Positions 23,347 through 35,650 of a DNA stretch of 64,000 nt are shown here, piece by piece (within the stretch, counting starts at the first letter, position 1; each line of letters starts with the position of its first letter). The notes below the pieces were generated by a model. The model was not told the DNA's origin and searched no databases. It was given only the letters and a program-made list of their open reading frames with translations. Source of the DNA: DATKNA01 sp963786765 (GTDB lineage: Bacteria > Actinomycetota > Actinomycetes > Actinomycetales > Kineosporiaceae); contig CAWBAJ010000012.1 in assembly GCA_963786765.1 (NCBI GenBank), forward strand, positions 1-64,000, given 5' to 3'. The position numbers were made by a program, and so were the translations under genes.

Positions 23347-24080
23347 CTACGCCGCCCTGCGCAGGTTGGTGAGCGCGGAGACGCCCGCAATCCGCTCGAG
23401 CGACATCAGCCCATCGAAGGCGGCCCTGCGCGTCAAGCTTGGGATTGCCCACAGAGAAGCAATCCTTGAACTTCGCCCACAGCTCGTCGCGCGAAAGCGG
23501 CAGCTGCGGCGAGCCTCGCTCGTCGGTGACGCGGGCGCTCTCGAGCTTACGCCCGTCGGTGGTCTCGATCACCACCTGGTCGTAGGGAGCGTTGCCGGTC
23601 CGCTTGGGATCGACGCGGTCGTCCGGCGCGACCATGACTTTCGGCATCAGCGCCTGGATGTCCTTGCGCAGCACGAAGTCATCCGTCAGCTCCCTGAGGC
23701 CCACGCGGTTGGCTACGATCGAACTCGCCATCGCGAACTGCATGCTGAACTTGGCCTCGAGACCGGTCTGCGGCCGGTTGTTGCGCAGGATGGTTGCGTT
23801 GCGCCGGCTGGTCGAAACCGTGATCGCCTTGACGGTGTCGGCGCCGACCTTTTGTTCGCGCAGCATGTCGAGGGCGCCGTCGATGGCCCGATGCGTGCAA
23901 TGGCCCAGCGGATACTTCTTCACGCTGAGCCCGAGCGTCAGGATATTCCACGCGCGTCCAGCTTCTGTCGGCGAGGTCCGGTCGACCGTACCCTTCGGCG
24001 AAGTGGCCGCGAGGAAGCCCAGCGGATGCTCGAGCGCATCGGGCGATGAAGTGAAACCATCGTCGGCTCGACTCGTCGTA
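23347..24080 (-). pseudogene. MmgE/PrpD family protein, C-terminal part only
   Basis: About 240 residues of the C-terminal half of a 2-methylcitrate-dehydratase-like (MmgE/PrpD) protein: DGFTSSPDALEHPLGFLAAT, LSVKKYPLGHCTHRAIDGAL, GLEAKFSMQFAMASSIVANR, VGLRELTDDFVL, VVIETTDGRKLESARVTDER and LWAKFKDCFSVGN. Near 23428 an extra G breaks the frame; the true ending AAFDGLMSLERIAGVSALTN lies in the next frame and stops at 23347-23349. The N-terminal half (normally over 200 residues) is missing because the sequence changes to an unrelated actinobacterial protein at about 24070. Enzymes of the family dehydrate or isomerise tricarboxylic acids; the substrate is open. Confidence 0.85.
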
Positions 24081-24095
24081 TTGCTCACCGCGGTC
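24060..24095. other. Chimeric junction between alphaproteobacterial and actinobacterial DNA
   Basis: On the minus strand the reading frame passes from the LysM protein ending (ATNPAFVYAVPPARMPTPAI, SAAAPFDVTAVSN) straight into a mid-protein MmgE/PrpD segment (DGFTSSPDALEHPLGFL). Codon choice changes at the same point, from almost only G/C third bases to mixed ones (AAT, AGT, CGA, GGT, ACT, TCA). All clear genes to the left are alphaproteobacterial in type and all to the right actinobacterial. No mobile element, integrase, tRNA or repeat lies here, which argues for an assembly join. Confidence 0.8.
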
Positions 24096-27000
24096 ACGTC
24101 GAACGGTGCCGCCGCGGAGACGAGCGGGATCGCCGGCGTCGGCATCCGCGCGGGTGGGACCGCGTAGACGAAGGCCGGGTTCGTGGCGATGCCGGGCAGC
24201 AGGGTGGCGTTCCGCGTCAGCCGGACGTCGCCCCACACGTTCTGCGCGGTGGCGAGGTCCAGGTCGCGGACCGTCACCGTGAACTCGTCCTGGCCGGGAA
24301 GCGTCTCCGTGGCCGTGCCGAGACCGATCGTTCCGCCGCCGCCCGCGTCCACCAAAGGGGCGAGCGAGCGGGTGAACACGGCGCGGGTGGCGGCTGTGCC
24401 GGCGGTCAGCGGGACGTCTTCGCGGTCGTGGCCGCGCAGGTGGACCTCGGGAGGGACGGCCGACCGGGCGGCAGCCGCGAGGGGTGCGACGTGGACGGAG
24501 GTCTGCCCCGTCGGCAGCGCGGCGCGGCGGAGCCGGAACGAGGCCGGAACCGCTGTGGCGTCGGGTGCGGCCACCGGTCCTGGCGCGGGCGCCGTCCACT
24601 GCGCCCAGCCCGCGGCGACCGCCGTCGCGATGCCGGCCAGGACACGCAGGGCCGCGACGCCGGGGTCACGATCCTCGGCGGCCGCGGGCGTTCCCGCGGG
24701 CGCGGCACCGGCGAGGAGGGCCAGGTCGGTCTCCAGGGCCTGCTGGACGGCGGCGAACTGCGCCAGGGCGACCGGGAGGTCCCCGGTCCGGCCCGCGCGC
24801 GGCACGCTCGCCTCGAGCGGCGGGGCGTTCAGTTCCTGGCCGAGGGTGATCGTGTCCTGCGCGTCGCGGCGGCAGGTGAACGTGTAGCTGTAGTCGTAGC
24901 GCCTCAGCTCGGGCAACGTCGGTGGCGCAGGAGGCGGGTCCGCCCCGGCGCCCACGGGTCCGGCAGGAGTCGGGCCGGCTGCCGGAACGAGCGGCACCGG
25001 AAGGACCGTGTCCGCCGGCAGCGGCACGGGCTGGCCGGGCTCCCCAGTGCCGGGGCCGGGCTCCCCCGTGCCGCCGAGCACCGACCGCGGCAGCACCGCG
25101 TGCCGGACGGCGGCGGCGGCCACGGTCGCAGGCGCGACGCCCACACGTTCGGCGAGGGTGTGCGTGGTGTCCCCGAGCCGGACGGCCACCCGCTGCTCCT
25201 CGACAGCGGCGGCGTCGGGCAGGGCCGCGTGCGCGGCGCTGGCGGCGGGGACCGTCGCCTGGCTCGTGACGCTCGGTGGGATCGGGTAGGCCCGGACCGG
25301 GATGGGGACGTCGACGGCACCGATCCCCTGGTCCGTGGGAGCCACCAGGAACGATGCCCAGGACGACGACCGGTGACCAGGGGCCCAGGGGACGGCGGCG
25401 ACGTCGTACTCGAGCTGGGTCAGCTGGAACCCGAGGTCGAGGGTGAGACTGCTGAACCGGATGCTGGAGGCGGTCCGGAAGAGCAGCGTCAGCGCCGCCG
25501 GCCCGCTGCCGGAGAGGACGATCTCACCCCCGGAGAGCGTGAAGCCCGGCACCCGGCTGAGGTAGGCGAGGACGGCGCCCGCGCGCACGATGCCCGGGAC
25601 GTGCAGCTGGGTGGTGACCAGCCAGGCCGGCGTCACGAGGGCCGCTTGCGCGACCGGCAGGCCGGCCCGATGCGGCGCGATCGACTCCCACGTCTCCCCC
25701 GCGGTGACGACGTGCCGGCTCGTGTTCGCCGGTCCGGGCAGCGCCCACACCGTGCCGGGGACGAGGAGCCCGCTCACGCCGGCGGCGGCGTTCACGACGT
25801 CGTCGAGCGGTGCCGCCGCGCGAGCGGCGAGACCTTCGAGGGAGCTCCCGGCACCCGTGGTGAGGCTCGTGCCGTCCGGCAGGACGAGCGCGACCCCGGG
25901 GCGCAGGACGTCGGTGCGTCCGGCCACCGAGCGACCGAGCTCCGCGGGCGTCAGACCGTGCGCGGCGGCGATCCCGGCAAGGGTGTCGGGCTCGCCGACC
26001 AGGACCGGGGCCGGGACGTCGAGCACCGCCCCGGGGGCGAAGACGTCGGGGAGGGCCGCGTTCAGAGCGGCCAGACCGTCGACGGCGGAGGCCAGCAGCT
26101 GCGGGGCCGACAGGTCGAGCGCGAGCACGTCGAGCGCCGTGAACAGGGTGTCGTCTGCGGCCAGGGCATAGGTGCGGCGGACGACGTTGACGGCGGCGTC
26201 GCGGGCCAGCAGGCCGGGGACGTCCCCGAGCTGGGTGCCGACGGTTGCGACGGGCGTCCCGAGCAGCTGCGCGACGGTGCCCAGGGTCGGCGCCTGCCCG
26301 CCCGGACCGGGTGCGACGATGCGGGGGGGCGTCCCCGGCAGCTGCGCACCCAGCCGCACCAGGTACGGCTGGTCGGCGACGACGTCCACGAGCAGCTGCA
26401 GCGGGACGCCGAGGTCGGCCGCGACCGACCGCAGGGTCGCCCGCGGGACGGCGACGTCGACCCCGGCACGGAGCAGGCCCGGGACGTCGGCGGCCGCAGC
26501 GACGACGTCGGCGAGGGGACGGTCGACCCGCGCGGCGAGCGCGTCGAAGCTGTCGCCGGCGAGGGTCGTCCACGCCGCCGCCGCCGGGTCACCCGGCCGC
26601 AGGCTCACCCCCGCCTCCAGCAGCCCGACCGCCGTGGCGTTGTCCTCCCCGAGCGCCGCGAGCGTCGTGCCCGTTCTCGCCGCGAGCGCCGCGAGGGTGT
26701 CGCCCGTCGCCGTCGTGGCGGTCCCTTCCGGGACCCGGTACGTCGCCGCGCTGGCCTGGCCGTGCAGCCGGGGGGCGTTCGGGCCCGACCACGCCGCGGG
26801 TGCGGTGACAGCGACGGGCAGCTGGACGATCGCGTCCAGCTGGTACGCCTCGGACAGGCTGACGAGCAGACGCTGGCGCAGCGTCTCGCGGGCCGCGTCG
26901 AGGTCGGGTCCGGTGCTCGCGTTCGCGCCGGCAGGAGGGTCCACGATCGGCACCACCGAGGCGCTCAGCGCCGCCGCGAGGTCGCCCTTGGCAGCCAGGA

Positions 27001-30000
27001 GGGCGCTGTACGCGGCCGGGTCGCGGGTGTAGGCGGGGACCGCGTAGTCGGGTGAGAGCGCGCGGTCGAGGACGCCGAGGAAGGAGCGGGCCCACAGGTC
27101 GAGGTCGATCCCGGTGAAGCTCGTGGGCCGCGGATCGCCCAGGGCCTGGCCCGGGGTGTAGGACCTGATCGGGACGGGGACCGGCGAGCTCCAGAGCTCC
27201 GTGCTCAGCGGCGGGGGCGCGAGGAACGAGGCGCCCGCGGCGCTGATCTCGACGTCGAGGACGGGCGAGGGGTAGCGGACGGCGAGGAGACGGGGCCGAC
27301 CGGCCGGCGCGTCCGCCGCCGGCGCCGCCGTGGCGAGCTTGAGCGGGACGTCGGAGAACACGTGCTCGAACCCCCGGGCGAACCGGACCAGCGCCAGCGG
27401 GTCGTCGTTCGCGCCGGTGCCGAGGTCCGGCGCCAGCGGCGAGGTCACCGCCGCGACGCCGGGAGCGTCGGCGAGCGTGGGCTCGACGCCGCCGTCGCGG
27501 CTCAGGGTGAGCGCGGCGCCGACATCGAGGAGGGCGGCGTCGTCGGACGCGGCGACGGGCACGTCGATGGCGAGGTCGGTCGGCGGAAGGAGGAGCCGGG
27601 CGCCGGCGACCAGCGGCAGGTCAGGATTGGCGTCTCCGAGCCGGGCCGCGGTGACGTGATCCGATACCGCGGCGGCGAGCAGCGAGGCCTGCAGCCGCGC
27701 GGTGAGCGTGGAGACCGTGTCGCCGTCCCGGGTCGTGTCCGTCCACGTTCGGCCGTCCGAGGCGAGGTAGCGCACGACGTTTCCGGGCTGCAGGACGCCC
27801 ACGAGGTCGGCGTTGGCTGCGGCGAGGACGCCGGGGTCGACGCCGTGATCGCCGGCGAGGCCGCCGAGGCCGGCGCCGGCCGGGACGAGGACGGTGGCCG
27901 TGACGTCGTTCCCGAGGACGGCGTGGCGGGGGACGGCGAGCCGGCGGCCGGCGGCCAGGATGGGCCGGTCGGCGTTCGCCGCGCCGATGCCCGCGACGTC
28001 GACGCCCTCGGTCTGGGCGATGGACGCGAACGTGTCACCGGTCTTGACGATGTAGTCGCGGGTGCCGAGCAGCACGTCGCCGCCCGCGGCGAACAGCCCG
28101 GGCAGATCGGCGTTGGCCGCACCCAGGTCCGCCGCGGTCAGCGCCGCCGCCGGGAAGGCGGCGGCGACGGCGGCGAGCGTGTCACCGTTCTTGATGGCGT
28201 ACCTGGCGGTGACGGGGCCCGGGCCGAGAAGGCCCGGGCGGTCCGCGTTGAGCGCTGCGAGGTCGGCGAGGGTCTGCCCGCTCCGGGTCGCGACGGCCGC
28301 GAGGGTCTCGCCGGCGGCGACGACCGTCGAACCGCCGGCGGGGAGGCCGAGGACGGCGCCCGGCCGGAGGATCCCGGCGGCGTCCGCGTTCGGGGCGGCG
28401 AGCTGCGCCGCGGTCAGCCCGAACCGGGCCGCGAGCGAACCCAGAGTGTCCTGCGGCGCGGGTGCCCACGTCGCCGGCAGCACCGGCACGCCGTCGGGGG
28501 CCAGCAGCCCGGCGGTGTCGGCCAGCGCCGTGGCGAGGTCCCCGGCGGATCGGTTGGCACGCACGGCGAGGCTCGCGAGCGTGTCCGTCGCCGTGACCCG
28601 GTAGCCGGCGGGGACGCTCACGGTGGCGCCGGCGGCGAGCAGGCCGACGCGCAGCTCGTTCGCCGACGCCCACTGGACCACGCTGAGGCCCGCCGCCGCG
28701 GCGGCAGCGGCGATGGTGCCCGCGGCCACGGCTGAGCCGGGCCGGCCAAGGACCAGCAGCACGCCCCGCCGCAGCGGCACGCCGGCGTTGGCGGCGGCGA
28801 GGGCCTCCGGTGCCGGCACCGTCCCGGCCGCCCGCGCGGCGATCGCCCTCAGCGTCTCGTTCCCGATGACCGTGGAGCGCTGCTCCAGGCTCAGATGTGT
28901 GCCCATCTGGAGCACCTGGTCGGCGGCCGCGTTCTGGAGGTTTGATCGGTTGGCCTGCGCGAGCTCGCCCGGGCTCACCTGGTACGTCGCCGCGATCGAC
29001 CGCAAGGTGCTGCTGCCGTCCGTGGTGACGGCGAGCGGGCGGAGTGCGGCGACCGAGCCGAGGTATCGCCAGGCGGCGGCCGCGAACCCCGCGAGCGTGG
29101 CAGCGTCGACGGGGTGCGCGACGCCGCCGTCGAGCGACGTGGTGACCGTCGCGGTGACGCCACGGGCGAGCTGCCAGTACACCTGCGCGTACGCGTCCCG
29201 GTCGGCCGTGGCGCGCGCGGCCAGCCCGCTCGCCGGCCCGGGGCCGCCGTCGGCGCCGATCGGGGCGACGGGGTCGCCGGCGGGTGCGACGTAGGTCCCG
29301 GCGTCCAGGCCGACCGCGACCGAGAGCACCCCGGAGCCCGGGTCGCCGCTGAAGTGGTAAGCCGCGACGATCGAGGGCCAGGACGCGAGGGCGAGGATCG
29401 GGTCGGTGTACAGAACGGGGACCGGGAGCGTGCGGGCCGGCAGGATGCGGTTGCCGAAGAGGTCCTGGTGGTGCCAGACGACGTCCGCCGTGCCGCCGAC
29501 GCCGCCGTAGGGGTCGGGCCCGGGAACCGGGGGTGCCTCGGGGCCGCCGGTGGCGAACCGGTCGATGCGCACCTGCTTGGCGTAGGTCCACACCCGCACA
29601 CCGCCGCCGTCCGTGGCTCCGCCGTCGAGGGTGCCGTCCCCCTGCTGCGCGGGTCCGACCGGCAAGCCGTCACCGGTGGCGCGGAAGTCCTGCCCTCCGG
29701 CGAGGGAGTAGCCGACGAGGTTGAACAGGACCGCCAGGCTCGTGGCGGGGTCGTCCTGCCCGACGCGGGCAGGGGCGGCCACGTCCGGGTCGACGGCGCC
29801 GGGGTCCGGGTTCCCCCGCAGGATGCGGAAGCCCGCAGCGCCCGGCCGGAGGGCGCTGCGTTTCGCCGTCCAGTCGGGGTAGGCGAACAGGGGCGTTCCC
29901 GGCCGGACGGCGCCGGGCGCGTCCGCGATCGCGGCGACGACGTCGTCCAGCGGGGCGCCGAGGGCGGCGGCCACGTCGAGGAGGGTCTCGCCCGGCAGGA

Positions 30001-33000
30001 CCTGATGGGTGCGGGCGGCGACGGTCACCGGCCGGCCGGTGGCGAGCAGGCCGGGGACGACGGCGTTCGCGGCCGCGACGGTACCCACCTGCAGACCGAG
30101 GGCGTCCGCGACGCCGCGCAGGGTGCCCGGGGCCGCAGGCAGCGGATACCGCGGCGGCGCGACGTAGACGGGCGCGGTCGCGTCGGGCAGGTTCTGCGTC
30201 ACGAGAACGGCGTTGTGGAAGGGGCGGACGCCGACGGTGCCGGGCGGCGTGCTGCCCGCGGCGGGAGCCGGCGAGGCGGGCAGGACGGTGACGAGGAGGC
30301 TGACGGTCCCGGACCGGGACTGGTCGAACAGATGGGCCGGCAGGTCACCTCCCGCGGTGGCGGCGACCCGGTAGAGGAGCAGGTAGCCGCCGCTGTTGGT
30401 GACGGCGGCCTCCCAGACGAGGGTGAGGAAGTCGCGCGCCTGCTCGGGCGCCGTGGTGGCGGCGGCGACCTGTGCCGGGACGGGTGCGGCGTCCGGACCG
30501 TCGTGACCTGAGGCGCGAAGGGCGGCGGCCGGGGTGGCCCCCGCCGGCGGCTGGGCGGAGTTGGAGAGGTTGGCCCTGACGAGGAGGAGCTCCTCGGGCC
30601 GGATCGGGTCCGACCGCAGGCCGGGCGAGCCCGTTGCGGGGTCCGTCGCATAGAGGAGCCGCACCTCGACGGTGTCCGCGGCCCCGCCGTCGCGCAGGTG
30701 GCCCAAGAGACGGCTCAGGTCGTCGACCGTGCCGGGGCCGGCGCCGGAGAGCTCGTAGACATAGGGCGTGGGCCGCGCCGGGTTCGCCGGGTCGGGGACC
30801 GTGCGCAGCGAGACGTCGAGCCGCGTGACCCAGCCGTAGCCGCTCACGGGGACCGTGTCCGTGGCGGACGCCGGGCCGGTCTTCGAGCCGGCCTGCAGGG
30901 TCAGGTGCAGCGCCGGGGCGGCCTCGCCCGCCACCCCCGCGGCGATCCGGGTGCGCAGCGGCTGCGGGAACGCGCGCAGGGACGGCGTCCCCGTCGCCGC
31001 GGCGGCGTCGCCCCCCGGTGCTGCCGGCGCACCGAGGCCCGGCGGGACCGGCTGGCGCAGCTCGACGGGACCGGGGGCGAGCCACGGCACGGGGTCGGCG
31101 AGGGCGAACAGCTGTGGGACGGCGACGGCCGCCGGGTAGGGCGTCGCGGACAGGGGGTCGGCGTCGAACGGCGGGTCCTTGCTCAGCTGCTCGGCGAGGC
31201 GGGCCACCGCCGCCTCGTCGGGCCGGACGCCCAGGCTGTCGCCCCCGCCGGCGATCGTCACGTCGGGGCGCGGGGTGCTCCCGTTCAGGGCGAGCGTCAC
31301 GGCGAAATCGGCGGGCAGCGGCGAGGGCGGCGTGACCTGCTGCCCGGTGACGGTCGGCATCGGGTGGAGCGCGACGGTGGACCAGTCCGCCGCCGCCGGG
31401 TCGTGTGGCAGCGCGTCGGGGGCGGGCAGCCGCAGCCCGTGCAGGAGGAACCGGGCGAGTGCGCCGGCCGGCCGGTCGAAGGCGCCGGCAACGGTCAACG
31501 GCTGGAGCAGGTCCGCCAGCGGCAACAGCTCGGCGTCCGGGACGAGCACGGTTCCGAACGGCCCCTCGGGGTTGGCAGCCACCAGCGCGTCGACGGTCAG
31601 GCCGTACCGCGCGGCGATCTCGAGCGGGGTCTCGGAGTCCGCCACCTCATGGGTGAACGGCGGCAGGACGACGGTGACCTGCCCGGCGAGCAGGGTCGCC
31701 GAGGTGTCGTTGCCGGTCTCGGGCCCGAGCAGGTCGGGCAGGGACATGCCGAAGCGCTCGGCGACGCCCGCGAGGGTGTCGCCCGGACGGATCCGGTAGG
31801 TGAGGTCGGGGGGCAAGGTGATCCGCTCCCCCACCGGCACGGTGATGCCCGTGCCCGGCCGCAGGGGCCCGTCCGGGGTCGGGTACCAGGAGACGCCGGC
31901 GTTGGCGGCGACGAGGGCGTCGGAGGTCGTGCCGAACGCGGCCGCGATCGACGCCAGGGAGTCACCGTTGCGGATCACGTATCCCGCGGGCGGCGGCGTG
32001 ACGGCGTGCGGGTTCACGAGGAGCGCGGCGCCGGGGGCGAGCAGGCCGGTCTGGTCGCGCAGGGCGGTGGCGACTCCGAGCGCCGTCAGGGACGCGCCGG
32101 CCGGGTCGAGGCGCGCCGCCAGCCCGGCGAGGCTCTCGCCTACGCGGGTGACGACCGACAGGCCGGACACGACGCGCGCGCCGGCACGCAGGCCGAGCGC
32201 GTCCGCGTTCGCGCCGGCGACGACCGTCGCGATCGGGACCCGGTACCGCGCCGCGACGTCGGCGAGGGATTCCGGACCGCCCGCGCCGATCTGGTGGACG
32301 ACGTCCGGCAGGGGGAAAGCGACGCCGGCGTAGAGCAGGTCGTCGCGGTCGGCGACGGCCTGTCCGAGCTCAGGGAGCTGGACGCCGAGGGCCGCGGCCA
32401 GCGATGCCAAGGTGTCGACGGGCGTCGTCGTGACGGTGCTCCCGCCGAGGGACAGCGACACCAGCGCCTTGACGAGCCTGGGCACGGCGGCCGCGGCGGT
32501 CACGACGACCTCCAGGGGGGCGCCCAGCCTGCTCGCCAGCGCCGCCAGGGTCTCCCCCGGCGCGACGACGCACGTGCCGCCGCTCACGGTCACCGTGCTC
32601 CCGGCGGCGAGCAGGGCGGGGTCGTCGCGCGCGGCCAGCGCGACGACCAGCGGGGTCAGCTGGAGCCGGGCGGCGAGGCTGCGCAGCGTCTCGTTCTCGA
32701 GCACGGGGACGACGCGCTCCGCGATGGTGAGCGCGGCGCCGGACCCCGGAACGGAAGCCGCCCGGTAGAAGGCCGGGTTGGCCTTGTTGGCGTGCGTGAG
32801 CGCCGTGAGGTTGGGGTCGGCGAGCCCGAACCTCGCTGCGATCGCGGGGAGGCTCTCGCCCGCGCCCGGGGTGGGCTGGTGCCGCACGCTGCGGAAGACG
32901 TCGAGGGCGTCCTGGACGACCTGGCGGAGCAGGAACGTGAACCAGTCGGCATACAGCAGGGCGGCGACGGAGGTGGGTTCGTCAGCGGCCGCGGCAGCCC

Positions 33001-35646
33001 CGACGGCTGAGGGGGCACCGCCGGTGGCCGGGCCCGCAACGGCGGGGGCGGGGCCGGGATCGGCGAGATCCCGAACGTACGCGGCGATCGCCTGCACGTA
33101 GGCGGGCGTCACCTGGTACGGCTGGCTGCCGAAGTCGAGCGGGGGTTCGCCGGGCACGGTCATCGTGAGGAACGGCGGCATCGGGAAGACCGTGAAGGAG
33201 GGGTTCGCCGCGGACGAGGGCATCTCGGTGAGCTCGAGGGTGATCCTGCGGGCGGTGAAGAAGCCGGCGATCATGGCCGGCGTCAGCGGCCGGGCCGGGT
33301 CGGCGAGGTCGAGGAGGACCGCGCGCAGGTGGCTCGCGGTCACCGAGCTGTCGGCGCGCAGCGGCTCCGGCGCACCGGTGGCGAGCCCGGCGTCGGCGGA
33401 CTCGATCGCCCACAGCAGCAGGTCGCGCGCCAGCTGCTCGAAGGGTGAGAGGAAGCCTCGGGCGAGATCCGTGAGCGACTGGGTGTCGTCGCGAAGCACC
33501 ACGGGGTCGCCGGCGGGCACGAATCCCGCGGGCGGCTGGACCGTGAGCGGCTCGGCGTCCGACGCGGCGAGCAGAGCCCGGACGGGCACGGTTGAGCCAG
33601 CCGAGGGTGAACACGGCACTGTCGGGGGCCGGACCGCCGGCGCCGGCCGCGAGGCTCGCGAGACGTGTCGGCGTCCCCGGTGGTGCGGATGCTCTTGTCC
33701 AGCAGTTCGACCTGGCGCCCCGGTGTGAGCTTGGCGTCCCGGTTCGCGACGGCGAGCGCACCCTCGAGCTGGCCACGGTCGGCGACGAAGAGCATCGCCA
33801 CCAGGTGCGGCTGGGGCGCGGCGGTCCCGCTGCCGCCGGGCCGGTCGTCGGGCCGGGCCGCGGTGACCATGGGGTGCACGTAGAGGGGCAGGGTCCGGCT
33901 GGGGGCGGTGACCGCGGCCACCAGCTGCGGCTGGTCGTGCCACTCGACTCCCGCCTCGAGCAGCCGCACGAAGGCTGCCTGAGCGGCGACGGGCCTGCCG
34001 GAGGCGAGGACGAGCCCGCGCTCCGCCTGCGGGGCAGCTGGAACCGCCGCCGGCGCCGGCGCGGACGTGTCCACCTGCCACGGCGTCGGGGTGGCCTGGC
34101 CGATGGTGAAGGACTCCGTGATCGTGGCGCTGAACTTGAGCGTGATGTGGAAGAAGAGCACCTTCACCGACAGCTCGAGGGAGACGCCGGCGGAGAAGCC
34201 GACCTCGATGGGCTGGTGGCTCTCGATGGCCACGGAGGCCGTCGCGTAGGCGAGGATGTCGACGCTCGCCTGCAGGATCGAGAAGTCGATCCGGCCCCAG
34301 ATGTGGATCTGGATGCCGACGGTTCCGCGCACCTTGAAGTACGTCGCGGGAGCGATTGCCGGGTCGTCGGGGTGGAACCAGGCGAGCACGCCCTCGAGGA
34401 TCCCGACGATGCCGGCGAAGAAGCCGGCGTCCAGCGGCCCGATCGCCAGGGACTTGCCCAGGCCGACGCGGACTCCGAACCCGGCGACGATCACGGGCGC
34501 GAACCGGCCGTTGGTGATCGCGGGCACCTGGGTGGAGGACTCCCCCGACAGCACCCCGAAATAGAGGCCGCCGGCCGCCGAGACCGGGACCGGGATGGGT
34601 CCCACCCACACGATGAGGTCGACGGAGAACGACCTCGAGAAGTCGAGGTTGTGCGGGAACCCGAGGTCGAGGAGGAAGTCCCCGTTCGTGTAGACGTCCA
34701 GGTCGATCACGGGCAGGGTGATCGTCGCCTCGCCCGCCTCGATCTTGCGCAGCACGTCGGGGAGCTTGAGCTCGACGTGGTAGACGCCGAGGTGGTCGTT
34801 GATGCGCCGGTAGAGGATCTCGAACGCCAGGCCGGCGAGGATCTTGGCGCGGGGGCCGTCGAGGGTGATGCGCAGACCGAACAGGGACGGGTCGTCGAAG
34901 ACGACCGCGAGCGTGACGGTGTCCAGCGCCGAGAACTTCGTGCCGACGAGCCAACCGCCCGTGGGGTCGAACCGGAGGGCGGGCAGCCCGGCGAGCGGGT
35001 TCTTCCGCCGGTCGACCGGGCCGTACGAGCCTTCGAGCGCGGCCAGGACGCCGGCGAGCGTCGTCGCCGACGCCGGGTCGCGGAGCGCCACGTGCTGGCC
35101 GATGCCGAGGTACTCCAGGTCGAAGTACTTCGGTCCCTTGCCGGGGACGGCGGGGGCGGGCTGGCTCAGCGCGTCCCAGGTCAGGCCCGGAGGCGAGGTG
35201 AAGTCGATCCCGAGGAACGACCCGAAGAGCGAGATGTCCAGCGACTTGGCCCGGTCGCGCGTGGGGGGCGAGTACCAGACCTCGATCCGGTCGAGGCTCG
35301 CGAGCGGGAACGTGAAGCCCAGGCCGTCGTACCGGAAGCCGATGCGGAAGTGAGTGGTGTCGATCTCGAAGGCGAAGTCGTCGAGACGGATGGAGTTCAG
35401 CGCGTCCCAGGGCGGCGGCAGGGAGAAGTTGAGCCCGGGCTCTGCCAGGTTGACGAGGTAGTCGAGGACCTGGCCGAGGGTGAGGTCGCGGAACCGGACG
35501 GCGAAGACGGTGTCCTCTCCGGTGGCCAGCGTCGCCGTGGCCTCGACGCCGACGCCGAGCACCTTCATGTCGGCGAAGAGCTCGAGCTCGGTACGCGCGG
35601 CCGCCGAGGCCCCTGCCGGTGGCCCGCCGCCGGAGGATGCCGTCAC
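24081..35646 (-). CDS. Giant LysM-repeat protein (gene D), about 3,850 residues, 3' end lost at the junction
   Basis: I do not recognise a named family. From ATG 35646, four bases after gene C, residues about 1-560 are beta-rich (VRFRDLTLGQVLDYLVNLAE, FDLEYLGIGQHVALRDP, ADRGQLEGALAVANRD later) and resemble the DUF6603-type proteins I recall. Two +1 shifts near 33670 and 33600 separate this from the rest; between them LASLAAGAGGPAPDSAVFTL is read in the third frame, which shows that one protein continues. From residue about 930 to 3520 come some 28-30 LysM-like modules, interrupted by non-repeat segments near 31530-30120, 29870-29030, 27590-26740 and 25560-25210. No signal peptide or membrane helix is seen. 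The C-terminus runs into foreign sequence at about 24080. Confidence 0.6.
25080..32880 (-). repeat. Array of about 28-30 divergent LysM-like modules
   Basis: The unit is about 45-50 residues with the LysM pattern GDTL-x2-(I/V/L)A-x3-G-x5-L-x2-(A/N)-x4-G-(L/V)-L-x2-G-x2-(L/V)-x-(V/L)P. Clear units include YRIRPGDTLAGVAERFGMSL, YVIRNGDSLASIAAAFGTTS, YAIKNGDTLAAVAAAFPAAA and YIVKTGDTFASIAQTEGVDV; many others are degenerate, with the Asn of the second helix replaced. LysM domains bind N-acetylglucosamine-containing glycans such as peptidoglycan, and chitin. Units cluster at about 32880-31530, 30120-29890, 29030-27590, 26740-25560, with one more near 25200-25080. Confidence 0.8.
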
Positions 35647-35650
35647 GGGA

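Noticed and set aside
25080..32880. CRISPR-like or DNA-level tandem repeats
   Set aside because: The repetition is at protein level (LysM modules); DNA units are too diverged and variable in spacing.
23270..34954. A single 3,894-codon LysM-PrpD fusion gene
   Set aside because: The two parts belong to different phyla by content and codon use, MmgE/PrpD is joined in mid-domain, and the true PrpD end is in another frame; this is a chimera, not a fusion protein.
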